From Diploscapter coronatus (taxonomy: Eukaryota > Nematoda > Chromadorea > Rhabditida > Rhabditidae): DNA of 64,000 bases. How positions within the stretch are numbered: position 1 is the stretch's first letter; every line of letters begins with the position of its first letter. Positions 26,611-38,200 of this stretch are shown here, in pieces. Both the position numbers and the translations under genes were made by a program. The stretch is from assembly GCA_964036155.1 (NCBI GenBank), contig OZ038423.1:36657249-36721248 (forward strand), in the 5' to 3' direction. Under the pieces are notes generated by a model that saw only the letters and a program-made list of their open reading frames with translations, was not told the DNA's origin and did no database searches.

Positions 26611-28170
26611 CGTCAGCAGAGCGATCATCGTCGATGCGCATCTCTCATTCAATTATGGAAGTGAGAAGTGCCAAAGTGGCTCTGTATGTGCAAATCTCCG
26701 TCCAATTCTGCCTGCCAATTCACCCAATTCTGCCCCACTCCAGTCCAATGAGTGCATTCACTGCTTCATTGCCTCATTGCTTCATCGGCTCCAAAAGCCA
26801 TTCCCTGATTGCGCAATCAACACGACTCTCGATGATAGTCCCCGGGGGTGACAAGCAAAGATGCGCTAAAGGCGCTGCAACATCAAATCTTATCTCAATA
26901 AACAGATGCTTCAGGACAACTTGTGTGGAAATTATTTATCTTCCAAGAGGTTATATAAAAACTTTAATGAACGACAGAAAATATTGTCACTGAAATTTAA
27001 TGAGTCACAAAAAGAATGCATGCATGCGTATATTTTCGTTCTTTTGTTTAAATATCCTTGTTCAGAAGAAAGAAGTCACTTAGCGATGATGCAAAATCTC
27101 AAATTTTGAGTTTTAATTTCAACCTCAGAATTTTACTTTTCTATTATAAGTCCTCGAAACAGTGAGGATATAATCCTAGTGCCTGAGTATAAATTTAACA
27201 AGATTTGATGATAAATCGAAATCATTTTGAGAATATAGATGGGGGAATTAGTCCGATCTTCCCAAATCTCGTGTGTCAGCTGTTTTGAGCCTCAAAGAAT
27301 GTAGATGCTGGCCAGTTGCAGATATCCTTTCATTCCGAGGTTCATTCGCCCAAGATCAGCCCATTCTACTGTTTCTTGGCCCCTTCTCCATAATTTTACC
27401 ACATATCCTCAAGCTTAGGCCTATTTTTGGTTATTACCAAATTCAGATTCTCCAAAAATGCCCAACCTATTCCACGCAATTCTATTCAGTTGCTGCCTGC
27501 ATATTTCCCATTGCAAACTAGAAAAGGGTAAGCTGAAGCAACGATTCATAGCTTGATAAGCTCTATCCGATGAAGAAACGTTGTTTTCTTCTATCTTTAA
27601 CTGTGATCAGATAAAGTGTTAATTTGAGCTCTGATTTCTTCTCTCGTTTTCGCACACTATTTTCATTCGTCCTCATTTTTTCTAGAGGAATTAAGTTTGT
27701 CAGGCCACAGATTATGCAAAATTTTTATCTCTTGTTCTGTTTGATTATAAATATCTCGCTCATTGTTTAGTTCGATTTTCCATGATTTGGAAATTTTAAA
27801 ACTTTCATGTGGCTGATTGACTACAATATTCCCATACTCTGCTTCTTCGCATTCTCTCTAAGATATGCGCTCTTTCGCAATTTCGCCACTATCATCCTAT
27901 TCTTTCTTTTCATTAAGATTTTTCGTGAGTGCAAAGTTCCTTCAGTTTCTCGAAGTACTCGAATTAGCCGTACTTTCGGAAGTTTTGCAATTGTACTTGT
28001 TTATTTTTAATGTGTGTTCGTGTTTGAGACATGACGAATTTTGTTTTCTGTTTTTCTAACCAAGATAATTTGATCAAGATCGACAGTGGATAATTGCAAA
28101 ATGCTTGATATTTCGTTGTTTTGTTTGTATTTTTCAGACGCGCAAATGTTTCCTTTTAAAGCTTTGGTTT

Positions 28171-28174
28171 TTAG
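28171..28174 (+). promoter_or_regulatory. Candidate spliced-leader acceptor of the START gene
   Basis: A GGTTTTTAG acceptor ends two bases before the start codon at 28177, with no coding exon upstream. This fits a nematode trans-splice site. Confidence 0.45.
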
Positions 28175-28176
28175 TG

Positions 28177-29808
28177 ATGGCTGAAGGGGATGCGGGAGGC
28201 ACGATGAGCGTAACGCTACATGGAGTCACCGACACTTTGTCGCCTGAAAATAAAAAGGTTCGCATTTTTAACGAAGCTTTTCCATGGCTTCCTGTATTGT
28301 TCACCAGAAAGCCCATCACCAGCATTTGTAAAATTCAGCACTTTGTCATTTTCCACACTCCCTAAGCCTAAACCTGATGAATTTTACAAATCGGTGCTAG
28401 TGGTTTTCTTATGAATTATACAGATAGCCTTTTTCATTAAAAAATAATTGTAAATTTCAGTACGCAGGAGCCCTAAAAGCAGCAGCAGAGGCATTCCACG
28501 ATGCAGAAGAGATTTTCAACGATCCGACGTATGCCGACAAAACGGGATGGTGGGAGGATGTGAGATTTTCAGCTAAAGAAATAATTGGAAAAAAACCTTC
28601 AGAAAACGAATGATGATGGAGATATCGTCTATGCGAAGGACACGCCCAAAGGACGAATAGTTACTGTGTCGGTACGTCCTTGATATGTTATTTCAGAATT
28701 CTACTTTTGGAAAAGTTACAAAAGCACAAGTTGTAAAATACACTGGTTTTCAATAATTGTATCCATTTTTAAAATTTTCTCTTTTACAATTTGACTTTTT
28801 GAAAAACTGATGAGCTTTCCAAAAAAAATTCGTTAATTCTAAAAATCTCAGTCCGTTTTAGTAATCCATATTATTGAATTGCATTTTTTTTAGAGAATTT
28901 TGTTGATTTTCAGGCCGAAATGTCCTTTGACGTGGACAACGTGATGAGCCATACGTGGAAGGACGTGGCCACTTTGCCACAATGGAATCCAAACATCAAC
29001 TTCGCCTCGGTGATCGCCTCTCCCACTGACAATTTCGATGTCATTACTGTGAGTTTGCAGGATTCAGCAAGACTTTCCTGATATGTTTCCTACAATTTCG
29101 CTGACTCACTATAGTTGCCACCTTCTTTTTTGGAAACTAGCAAGTGAAAAGGGGGAAGAAAAGGACGGGAATTACACAAGAGTAGGAGGGCGGGAATTAC
29201 AAGTGACCGAATTCATTTTTTATTGTTTCAAACTTGTCGAATAGAAAGAAATTGTCATAATTTAGTACGGCAACAACGACGTTCTCGTTGTGAGTGGCAG
29301 AGAGTTCGTGTCCGGAAGAATCTACAGGAAAACACATGACGGCTACATTCTCGCATCGAGAAGCTACAAAATTCCAGGAATTCCGAAAATGAAGGGCAAA
29401 GTCAGGTGACGGAAACGCCTTTTGATAGAAAATGATAAGGTAAACAATTCCAGGGCAAATCTGATTCTGGCGGGTGCTAGATTCCGAAGACATCCGGAAA
29501 AGGCGGACGTGACTCTGACTGACGTCGTCATGATGGTCGATCTGAAGGGAATGCTCCCGAAATTCCTCGTCAATCAGGTTAGAATCTGAAGTTTTGTAGA
29601 ACTAGAAAAGAATTGGAACTTCTCCATGCAATTTGTCACTTGTTTTCTTCTGCAATTCAAGTAGCATAAATTCCTGAGAATTGAAGTTTTTGAAAGTATA
29701 AAATTTCAGGTGATGGGCAAGATCATGTTGATGGACACGGAAAACAACCGAAAACATTTCGGTGAACTCGCCAAGCAAAAAGCCAACGGAGGCGCTGCAA
29801 AGAATTAG
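28177..29808 (+). CDS. StAR-related lipid-transfer (START domain) protein, 248 aa
   Basis: Seven exons join in frame: 28177-28257, 28461-28559, 28603-28671, 28914-29048, 29266-29405, 29454-29577 and 29710-29808. The whole protein is about one START domain (residues ~30-240) with no membrane anchor or signal peptide. Features of the fold are visible: an opening helix (ALKAAAEAFHD), SFDVDNVMSHTWKDVATLP-W, VVSGREFVSGR, the DGYILASRSY strand, ANLILAGARF and the closing amphipathic helix FLVNQVMGKIML. Order and length fit the StAR/STARD3-like branch, which carries sterols or other lipids between membranes. The ligand cannot be read from sequence. One intron (28560-28602) is only 43 bp, near the minimum for nematodes. 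A polyadenylation signal (TTAATAAAAG) lies about 50 bp after the stop. Confidence 0.88.
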
Positions 29809-32209
29809 GACATTACATTTTCTTCAAATGTCATTTCCAAAAATAGTGCCTTTTTTAATAAAAGAATACAAAATTCAGAGGGTCATATTGTATCAGGTTG
29901 CCTTTTGAGCATTTCCAATTTCCAAATTACTTATCTACGCACCTTTTGAGAATTCTAGTTGATCTTTCCCTAGTCGTTAAACTTAGATAAAAAATAACAT
30001 GAAGATAAAGATTTTTATTTTTTAAATTTTATTTTGAAAAGCCATAAGTTTCCAAGCTTGCTTCACACTTTACTTGCATTTTAGTTTTCGTTTTTTATTT
30101 GCACTTTTTCAATTCAAAATTTTCAGGGCGTGTTCATACTGCCAAAATGTGGAAAGTCGGTTTTGCAGAGGCCTTTCAAAGAGCAAAAGAACGCGGTTTT
30201 CCTGTTCTCAGTTTAAATTCTCCTTACGAAAACCGAATTTCCCATTTTCGTAGTCTGATCGTCCATCCTAATTTCCAACTTTCAGCATTTGTTTTCAATT
30301 TTTAGTCTAAAAAGTGGCAAGATTTGTTTGGTTATGATTTCACACTAATCCATGCACCTTAGTTGCAGAAACACTGGCACTCGACCGCGCCCCCTGTGTC
30401 GTTTGTGTGTGTGGATGCAGACAGACGCTGCAGGCAGCCTAGGCCACCTCATCGACTTTGCTGACTGCCCACTTTCCTCCTTATTCCTTACGTAAGAAAG
30501 GCACAGGCATTAGGGCACTAGTTCTTCACCTTCTCTCCCCCTTCGTTCCCCTCACTCGACTCCCCGAAACTGAACACACGCCAAGTCGCGTCAACTTTCC
30601 CAGAACGCTTTTTGTCGAATGAGTTTCAGAGAAATTTCTTTCTCTGAAACTGAATCCAAATCGATTTTCGGAAGCTTCGGTTACAGTTTTTCAATCTTCA
30701 TTTCAAACGAAACTGAATCAGAAATTTCGCTTCTAGCCCATTTCAATTCAGTTCAATTTCCACCCGTCGAATTTTATCCCGATGATTAATCACGTTCAGG
30801 TGCTTCAACTCGCGCCACTTTCGTGGGGTTCGAGATTTATTTCATGCAAGACTCCTTAGGATTAGCCTTTATCACCAAAAATCAAATAATATCGAACTGA
30901 GCGAGCTGGGAAGACGTGCTACCTTTTCTCAGTGTCATTTGGTGCTCCTCTCGTAATTTCCAATATCTTTGCTCCGTCATTTTCCATACATATCATTCCC
31001 AATTCAGATTTCCATTTCCTCGTTATCTTCATCTTCTGCTTTTCTTTTCGGTTTTTCTCCATTTTTTATGTGCCCACAGCCGCCGACATTCAGCTTCTTC
31101 TCGAGGCTGCTCAAGGCCTTCTGCTTATTGATTGTGCTCGGGCTTTTGGGAGTGCAGTGAAAGCAGCAAAAGGAGGAGGGAAAGGAGCGGAATAATGCAG
31201 GAAAGCGTTTGGGAGGAAAGAAGATAGAGCTGTGCGGGGTTAGGCAACGAGCAGCAACGAAAACCAATATTCCCTCCTCTTTTTGGGGCTAAATCTCCTG
31301 AATCCTCCTGTTCTCAGCCAGGAAAACAACACGCAACTTGACAGGAAGTTTTACATTTTTTAGGAGAGTTTTGATAACTTCTTGGCAATTTTCTATTTTG
31401 CTTCCATCTTTTCCAGTCATTTTTCATTTTTGAAGACACGTTTGAATGTCACGAGGTCCACAAGCATTTTTCAAATTTCGCTGAAAATCTCGTTGCAGTC
31501 TCAATTTTCCGCCACTGGGCTAAGCTCTGCTGCATTTCTTCTCTCGTCTTTCCTTTTCCGCTCATTTCCTTTTTTCATGGTCCAAGTTGGTATTTTTTTT
31601 TGTATGTTTCGTCAAACCTTAATCAAATAGCAAGTTCGAGTACGAACTTTTCACATCTCAATCACGTGCTCCCTGCGAGCAAATGTACCCCCACTAAATA
31701 CAGTCTGCGCACTCCCTCCCTCCCTGTCCCTGTGCACGGTGCGCGAAATGAGAAAAGTAAAGACGGACTTTCACTCCGCAACTTTTCTTCCCCTTCATTT
31801 CCCCATCCCCATCTCCTCTTCTACTTCACTTATTGGTGACTAAACACAGCCAATCAATATCGTTTTCATTTCGATTTTCCTTCCTTATCTCCTCTCCTCA
31901 AATTTGATATTCGATTTGTTTATTTTATCAACCTTGTGCTTTTTTCCTACATTCCGCGTGTAAACTATCGTCGCGTTATCGTTTTATCAATTGTTCCTCT
32001 GCGCAGATTTTACCAGCAAAACTACTAAAATTTCTAAAAAAAACAAACTCGTAAAATTGGTGAGGTCCACAAATTCAGAGTGACAGTTTGCTGGTGAATT
32101 TTCAAATTTTCAATTTTGGTTTTTGCAGGTTGAATCTCATTCTTGCGGGGCGCTTGCGAGCATTTTCCTCGTTGATCGTGTTGTCATCTGAATCCGTCAG
32201 AAAGCAGCC
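29809..32209. other. Intergenic region upstream of unc-11
   Basis: No gene is supported. It contains the START gene 3' UTR, a locally GC-rich stretch near 30370-30600, and pyrimidine-rich DNA up to unc-11. Untranslated unc-11 exons may be hidden here. Confidence 0.4.
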
Positions 32210-35200
32210 ATGCAGACCATCGAAAAGGCCCTGCATCAGCCGATGCCCTTTACTACGGGCGGACAGACCATTTCGGACAGGTACAGAAAAGTTTTAAAAA
32301 AAACGGAAAATTTATATTTTTCTCTTGGAAAGTCAGAAAAAAGACTATTATTCGAGATGTAAGCAAATGCTCACGGGAAAAAAATACTGAAATATGGAAG
32401 AAACTACTCGAGTCTCGAGGATAATTGAATTTTCATTTTCGAACGTTGCAGACTAACTGCCGCAAAGCACTCCCTGGCTGGGAGTCAATTGGGCAAAACC
32501 ATCTGCAAGGCAACCACCGAGGAATTGATGGCGCCCAAGAAGAAACATCTTGATTGTAAGAATTTGGGAATCAAAAAAACATCTAGCATCAATTGAAAAT
32601 AAGACAGGATAATAATAACGTCACCCCTATCTCAATGTACTAACTAAAAATTCTTCACTTTTAAGCAATATTCATTCTAAAAGTATTCTTAAGTATCTTA
32701 AGAATGGATTATTTTTAATTTGAAAAAAGACGTATTTTGCAGACCTTCTACACTGCACGAACGAGCCGAACGTGTCGATTCCCTCCATGGCGAACATGCT
32801 GCTGGAGAGGACGCAACAGTCCAATTGGACCGTCGTCTACAAGGCGCTCATCACCATCCACAACATTATGTGTTACGGTAACGAGGTCAGTCATTTTTAA
32901 ATCAATAAGGTTGGAATAAAGACCGATTTTTGCAGAGATTCTCCCAATACCTGGCCTCCTGCAATGCAACCATCAATCTTACCAGTTTCTTGGACAAGAA
33001 CAGCGCCACTGGTGAGTTAAAGATGCTGCAATAAAAGCTTGAATGGATAATGAAAGGCATTTTCTGTTCAATAGTTTTCATGTCAAAATTCTTGTTGAAA
33101 TTAATGCAATTGATTTCTGTAAATTCTCGAATAGACTTCTCAAAACTCGACCCACAGAAAAATAGCCTAGCATATCGAGAGGAAAAGAGCGTGTCTTCTT
33201 TTCCTCTCTCGAGACAATGTGTTATTTTTCTGCAGACCCATTTGCGGGTCGTGTCTCGAGAAGTCTATTCTCGAAATTTTGCACTTTTTTGTTGAAAAAT
33301 TGTTGAACAAAAAATGCCAAAATCATACTATTTTCTAATGCTATTGCTTTCAATTGTGATCGCACAGCGCAATTTGTGAAATACACAACTCTTATATTTT
33401 TCAAGATGTGTATCGTCTAAGTTTTCACGCCCAGCTTTTTTCTACTCATTGACATGCGCATCTGCTTTATAGAGTATTGCATGGGCTTTCGTAAAAACCG
33501 TACCCTAGCAAAATAGGTATAAGGGTAGGGGTCCGGTAGGTTAGGCTAGCTTTTTCTAGAGCCTGTCTTTCCCTATCCCTTGTATACAGTCTTATAGATT
33601 TGACGAATGTACGGCTTTTACAAGAAGCCTTTTGCATGAATTAAATCAGATTAGTTAGTTAGCCACCTGCTTGAATGTCGTGTTGGTGTTCAGCTGCACA
33701 TTGTTTGCCGGTTTCGCCCAACTCTCCGCTGCTCGCACTGCACCCCCAGCACTGTTATAAGCTCGGCATTTCCCCCAGACAGATTCGATATCCAGATTAC
33801 TACGGCAATACTGCCTCTGAACTCAATGGCCATTCATCATACAACAAATCGGCTTTCACGTACAACCCCAGTAAGTTAGGACAACAACAAACTAGTTATA
33901 GAAATTTGAAGAATCTCGCCTTGAGTTTAAAATTTGCAACTTCACTAGCTCTAAAACTAATCATAGAAGCTAGAAATTCTGACTTGGTTAAGTAATTCTC
34001 ACTGATTGAGTTTGGTTGTGGTGATAGTGATAGTAATTTTTTAATTTTCTGAAAATTCACAGCTTGTGAACTAATTTGCGTAGTGATAATTCACTTACCT
34101 TCCTGTATACAGTATACTTTTTTCTAGTTTCGAATTTCAACAAATTAGCCACTTTTCGTTGTTTTTGACTTTCGATACTAACAAAAATTTATAGGTGATT
34201 TTTATGAAAAACGAAAATTCCAGGATATGACATGTCAAATCACGTGCGTCGCTACGGAAAGTACATCGGGGAGAAGATCGCCACCTACAGAACGTGCGCT
34301 TTCGACTTCTGCAAGGTGAAGCGGGGCAAGGAGGACGGAATGCTCAGGAAGATGCATGCCGATAAGGTGGGCAAATCAACTACTATGTTATCTTCTTTTC
34401 TGGAAAAAAATCTCCTAAAATATCCAAAATCGAAATAAAAATAAGACGATCTTTCACAAATGAAATTCTCAACAAATTTACTCATTTATGAAAAACATTT
34501 TAACTCTAAAAAGATAAGAATAAGCTTATTTTATTTTTTGCAGCTGCTAAAAACGCTGCCGATCCTGCAGAACCAGATCGACGCGCTGCTGGAATTCCAG
34601 GTCTCTTCCAGCGAGCTAAACAACGGCGTCATCAACTGCTCCTTCATTCTCCTCTTCCGCGACCTCATCAGACTCTTCGCCTGCTACAATGATGGTTAGA
34701 AAAATAGAACTCCCATTTGATGGTCTCTGCGCATGACACTTCTTTTAGAATTTAATGGCATAATTTTTCAAAGGATAAAGACAGACATTTTCCCTCCATA
34801 TAAAACGAACCGTCATATTCTAAAAGGAGGTTGTCATCCGGATCGCCATTTATAAATTCTCGGATAAATTTGAGGCGGAAAGAAATGAAATTCCAGGAAT
34901 TATCAATCTGCTGGAAAAGTACTTCTCCATGAACAAGAAGCAGTGCCGCGAGGCGCTCGACACTTACAAGGGATTCTTGGTAAGGAAATTGAGCAAAGAA
35001 AACAACCTGAGTTATGAGAGTGCAATATTCATGTTTTGGAAAATCTTGAAATTGAGGCCGGGGATTCGAAATCTCATATTTTTATGATTTTGAAAATCTA
35101 TCCTGGCAGTAATTATCCAGGAAACAAATATTCGTAGATTGTGCTAGAAAGCACTAGTGAAGTTAGTTTTAATGCTGACCATTATTCTTGTGTTGGATTT

Positions 35201-38200
35201 TGACATTCGAAAAAGAACCACAATTTGTTAAAAAAGATAAACAAATTTTCAGACCCGCCTGGACAAAGTGGCGGAATTCCTGCGAGTGGCCGAGTCCGTG
35301 GGCATCGATAGGGGCGAGATCCCCGATCTGACTCGAGCCCCGGCAAGTCTGCTCGAGGCTCTGGAATCACATCTCATTCAGCTGGAAGGAGGTCGCCCAC
35401 CTCCCCCTCAGGCGCATAATATCGTAAGAAAATTTACTCCTTAGATAAAAAAAATCTATTTGAAGACAAAATTGAATTTCTAATAGCATTCTGTTCATTA
35501 TTAATTGAAGAGAACGTCGATACTTAAAAATTATTACGCTATTCGCTTCGTTTCTCTTCAACGCGACTCACCATTTCGCTCCCCAAATTCGGTTTCTAAT
35601 TGCTGCGCATGAACATGTCGGATTTGCTCTCCAATCAACGATACAAGACTACTTTCTTCTTGAAAAACTCGAAGAGATCTTATTGGAAGAGTAAAAAGAA
35701 AGCTCTTAACTTACCTAATAAATTCCTCAGAATTTTCGATAAAAATCAGAATAAAGTGATTTTTTCAGTTCGCTCAGACCCAGAACCAGGTTCAGATGTT
35801 CTCCTCGGCTGGTGGATTCCAGGGCGTTCCCCAAGTGACCGAGGCAGACAGACAGCGCTTTTTAGAGCTCGAGCGACAGAAAATGCAGCAGTACGAGCAG
35901 GAGAGGAGGATGAATGCGCAAGGAGGTAGGAATATTCAGACTATTACCCAGGTCGTGCGAGTATATAAAATAAGAATAGGCGAAACTTTCACACGGCTCT
36001 GATCATAACTTCTAAATTCAAACTTCTTCGAATGCAAAAATAAAGGCCAAGTTTTCTTTTTTCTATTCTTTAGAAAAATCATAAAAATTTTAAATAATTA
36101 GTTGTGTTCCTTGGATCTTTCTATTTCGAATTTTTAAACTATCCAAATTTATGAACCTTTGTAGTTCCCACCCTCTCTTTTCTTTCTCCACGCTATTTCC
36201 ACAAAAAGTGGGAATTACGACGGGCCAAAAGTTATTTAAAAATAAAAAGAAATTCAGTTGGCTCTTCCAACAACCCGTTCTCTCAAGAAGCGGCTGCAAA
36301 CGTTCAGGGTCAAAAGAAGAACGACGATTTACTCGATTTCTTCTCGCAGGTTTGACCTCCTGTATTATATTGTTGATTCCGAAATCTGGGAGATCGAAAA
36401 TTATGAGAGAAAGGCGGTTTTAGGCCAGTCTCTCCTTTTCGCGTGCTATTTTTTTTTATTTTCTAATCAGTAAAAATAACTACTACTTTGCACCTCCCAG
36501 ATTTCGGCATAAACAATACACCGCCAGAACACTGACACACTGCCTGTAAAACACCTCGGATCGTTTTTTTTATTTCTCTCCTTTGTCTACACTCCCTCAG
36601 CTTAAAATTGCGGTTTCTAATACAGACGGTGTATAATACAGCAAGCCCTCAGGGGTTTAACCAGGGAAATACGGTATGATACAAAGAAGGAAAATTCAGC
36701 CTGCAACTACTACTGATTCGACCAACCCATTCGCCCAGTTCAGCTCAGCCGGACCGACAGCCACCAGTCAGGCACAGGTCCAGCAGCAACCGCAAATTCC
36801 CCTCGCCGCACTCTATCAGAATCAAGGCGTCATGAGCATTCCAGGCTATGGGATGACCGCTCAACAGATGATGTATCCCCAAATGGGAGGACAGGTAAAC
36901 TGAAGTTTTTGAAAAAGATGAAGATGAATATTTTCAGATGGCCTACATGCAACAGCAGCAGCCCGCTTATACTCAGCCATACGGAGCCCCTTCTATAGCC
37001 GCCAACAACGGAGTTCAAGGTTAGATTCGAAGAAAATTGAAATTCTTGAATTTTCTCGAGTTCAGCAGAAAATTCAACAATAACTAGAATATTGACGTTG
37101 TGAATAGACTGGGGTATTCGAAAAGTTGTGTTGTCTAAAAGCTTGAAACAGTTTTCGAATTCCCCAGGAATTATAGTGGTGTAATTCTATCTATCTATTT
37201 TATTTGACGTTCTACCGAATGAGCCTCTACGGGAGACACTTCCTCCCAGTCGTTTCGTCGTGATCCGTAATTTCGTCGTTTCGTCGTGATCCGTAATTTC
37301 GTCGTTTCGTCGTGATCCGTAATTTCGTCGTTTTATCGCACTTTTCTTTTGTCGTGTCGTGATTTTCACTCGAATGTTTGATTTTCTTCGTAAAATCGAG
37401 AAATATTCAAGTTCCCCAACCACCTGCTGCAGAATTCAACCCGTTTATGGAACCGAGTGGGATGCCTCCACAGGTCCCGCCGCCCTCTGTGCCCTTCCCT
37501 CCAACAATGACGAAACAACAGTCGGTGACGAGTCCACCAGATTTTGGAGCCAACCCTTTCGCCACTAGTGAATCGGGAGATGCAAGCGTAGAGCAGCCTG
37601 GATTCAACCCCTTTGCAACTGAAGCGAGCGAACAAAAGGGTAGGGTATATTTTCTAGAGAGAAACCTGGAAAATACACCACTTTTTATTCCCCCTCCTTA
37701 CTGGCGGCAATTTACATTCTTTTCGATCGCATTGTTTTCTTCCATGATGCAAATTTTTCGCGTGTGTATTTTCCAGGTATCGAGTAATTCTATCAATTGT
37801 CATAAAATTTTGACGTATTTTGTCGCTGCTAACTGTGCGAAGCTTCAGAATTCGCACCGACCTTCGAAAGCCCGCAGCAACCACCAACCGAGCAGAGTAA
37901 GTCGTAGTGAATGTGAAAATGAAGATTTTAAAGTTGGGAAATTTCAAACTCTTGTTTAGGCTTTGGTTCTGGGGTTGTGAGCGCTCAGCCGGACTTTCAA
38001 GGCGCTCCAAATCTGCCGCCTGCAAACCCACACGCACTCGGGATTTATGAACAGACTCCTTTCTGTGAGTGAAAAATTTTAATAAAAAATTCCATTTTTT
38101 GAGTTCTCGAATGTTTTATCTTCATTTTTCTAAAATTCGTGCCAATTTTGAAAGGATCGAATTTTAGCAGCGGGAGATTCCAGCTACACCGCACCGCCCG

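Larger units (their letters stand above)
25637..28174. other. Intergenic region between the homeobox and START genes
   Basis: No complete gene is supported. The only exon-like signal is 26514-26610 on the minus strand (see separate entry). The rest is A/T-rich with no recognisable repeat family. Confidence 0.4.

Noticed and set aside
26478..26993. 171-codon plus-strand open frame
   Set aside because: No splice context, no domain, odd composition (Cys/Ser/Ala from a reversed Gln-rich stretch). It reads across the candidate minus-strand exon.
28105..28365. 86-codon frame containing the START gene start
   Set aside because: The frame upstream of 28177 has an acceptor-like signal in it and runs into an intron. 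Only the part from 28177 to 28257 is coding in my model.
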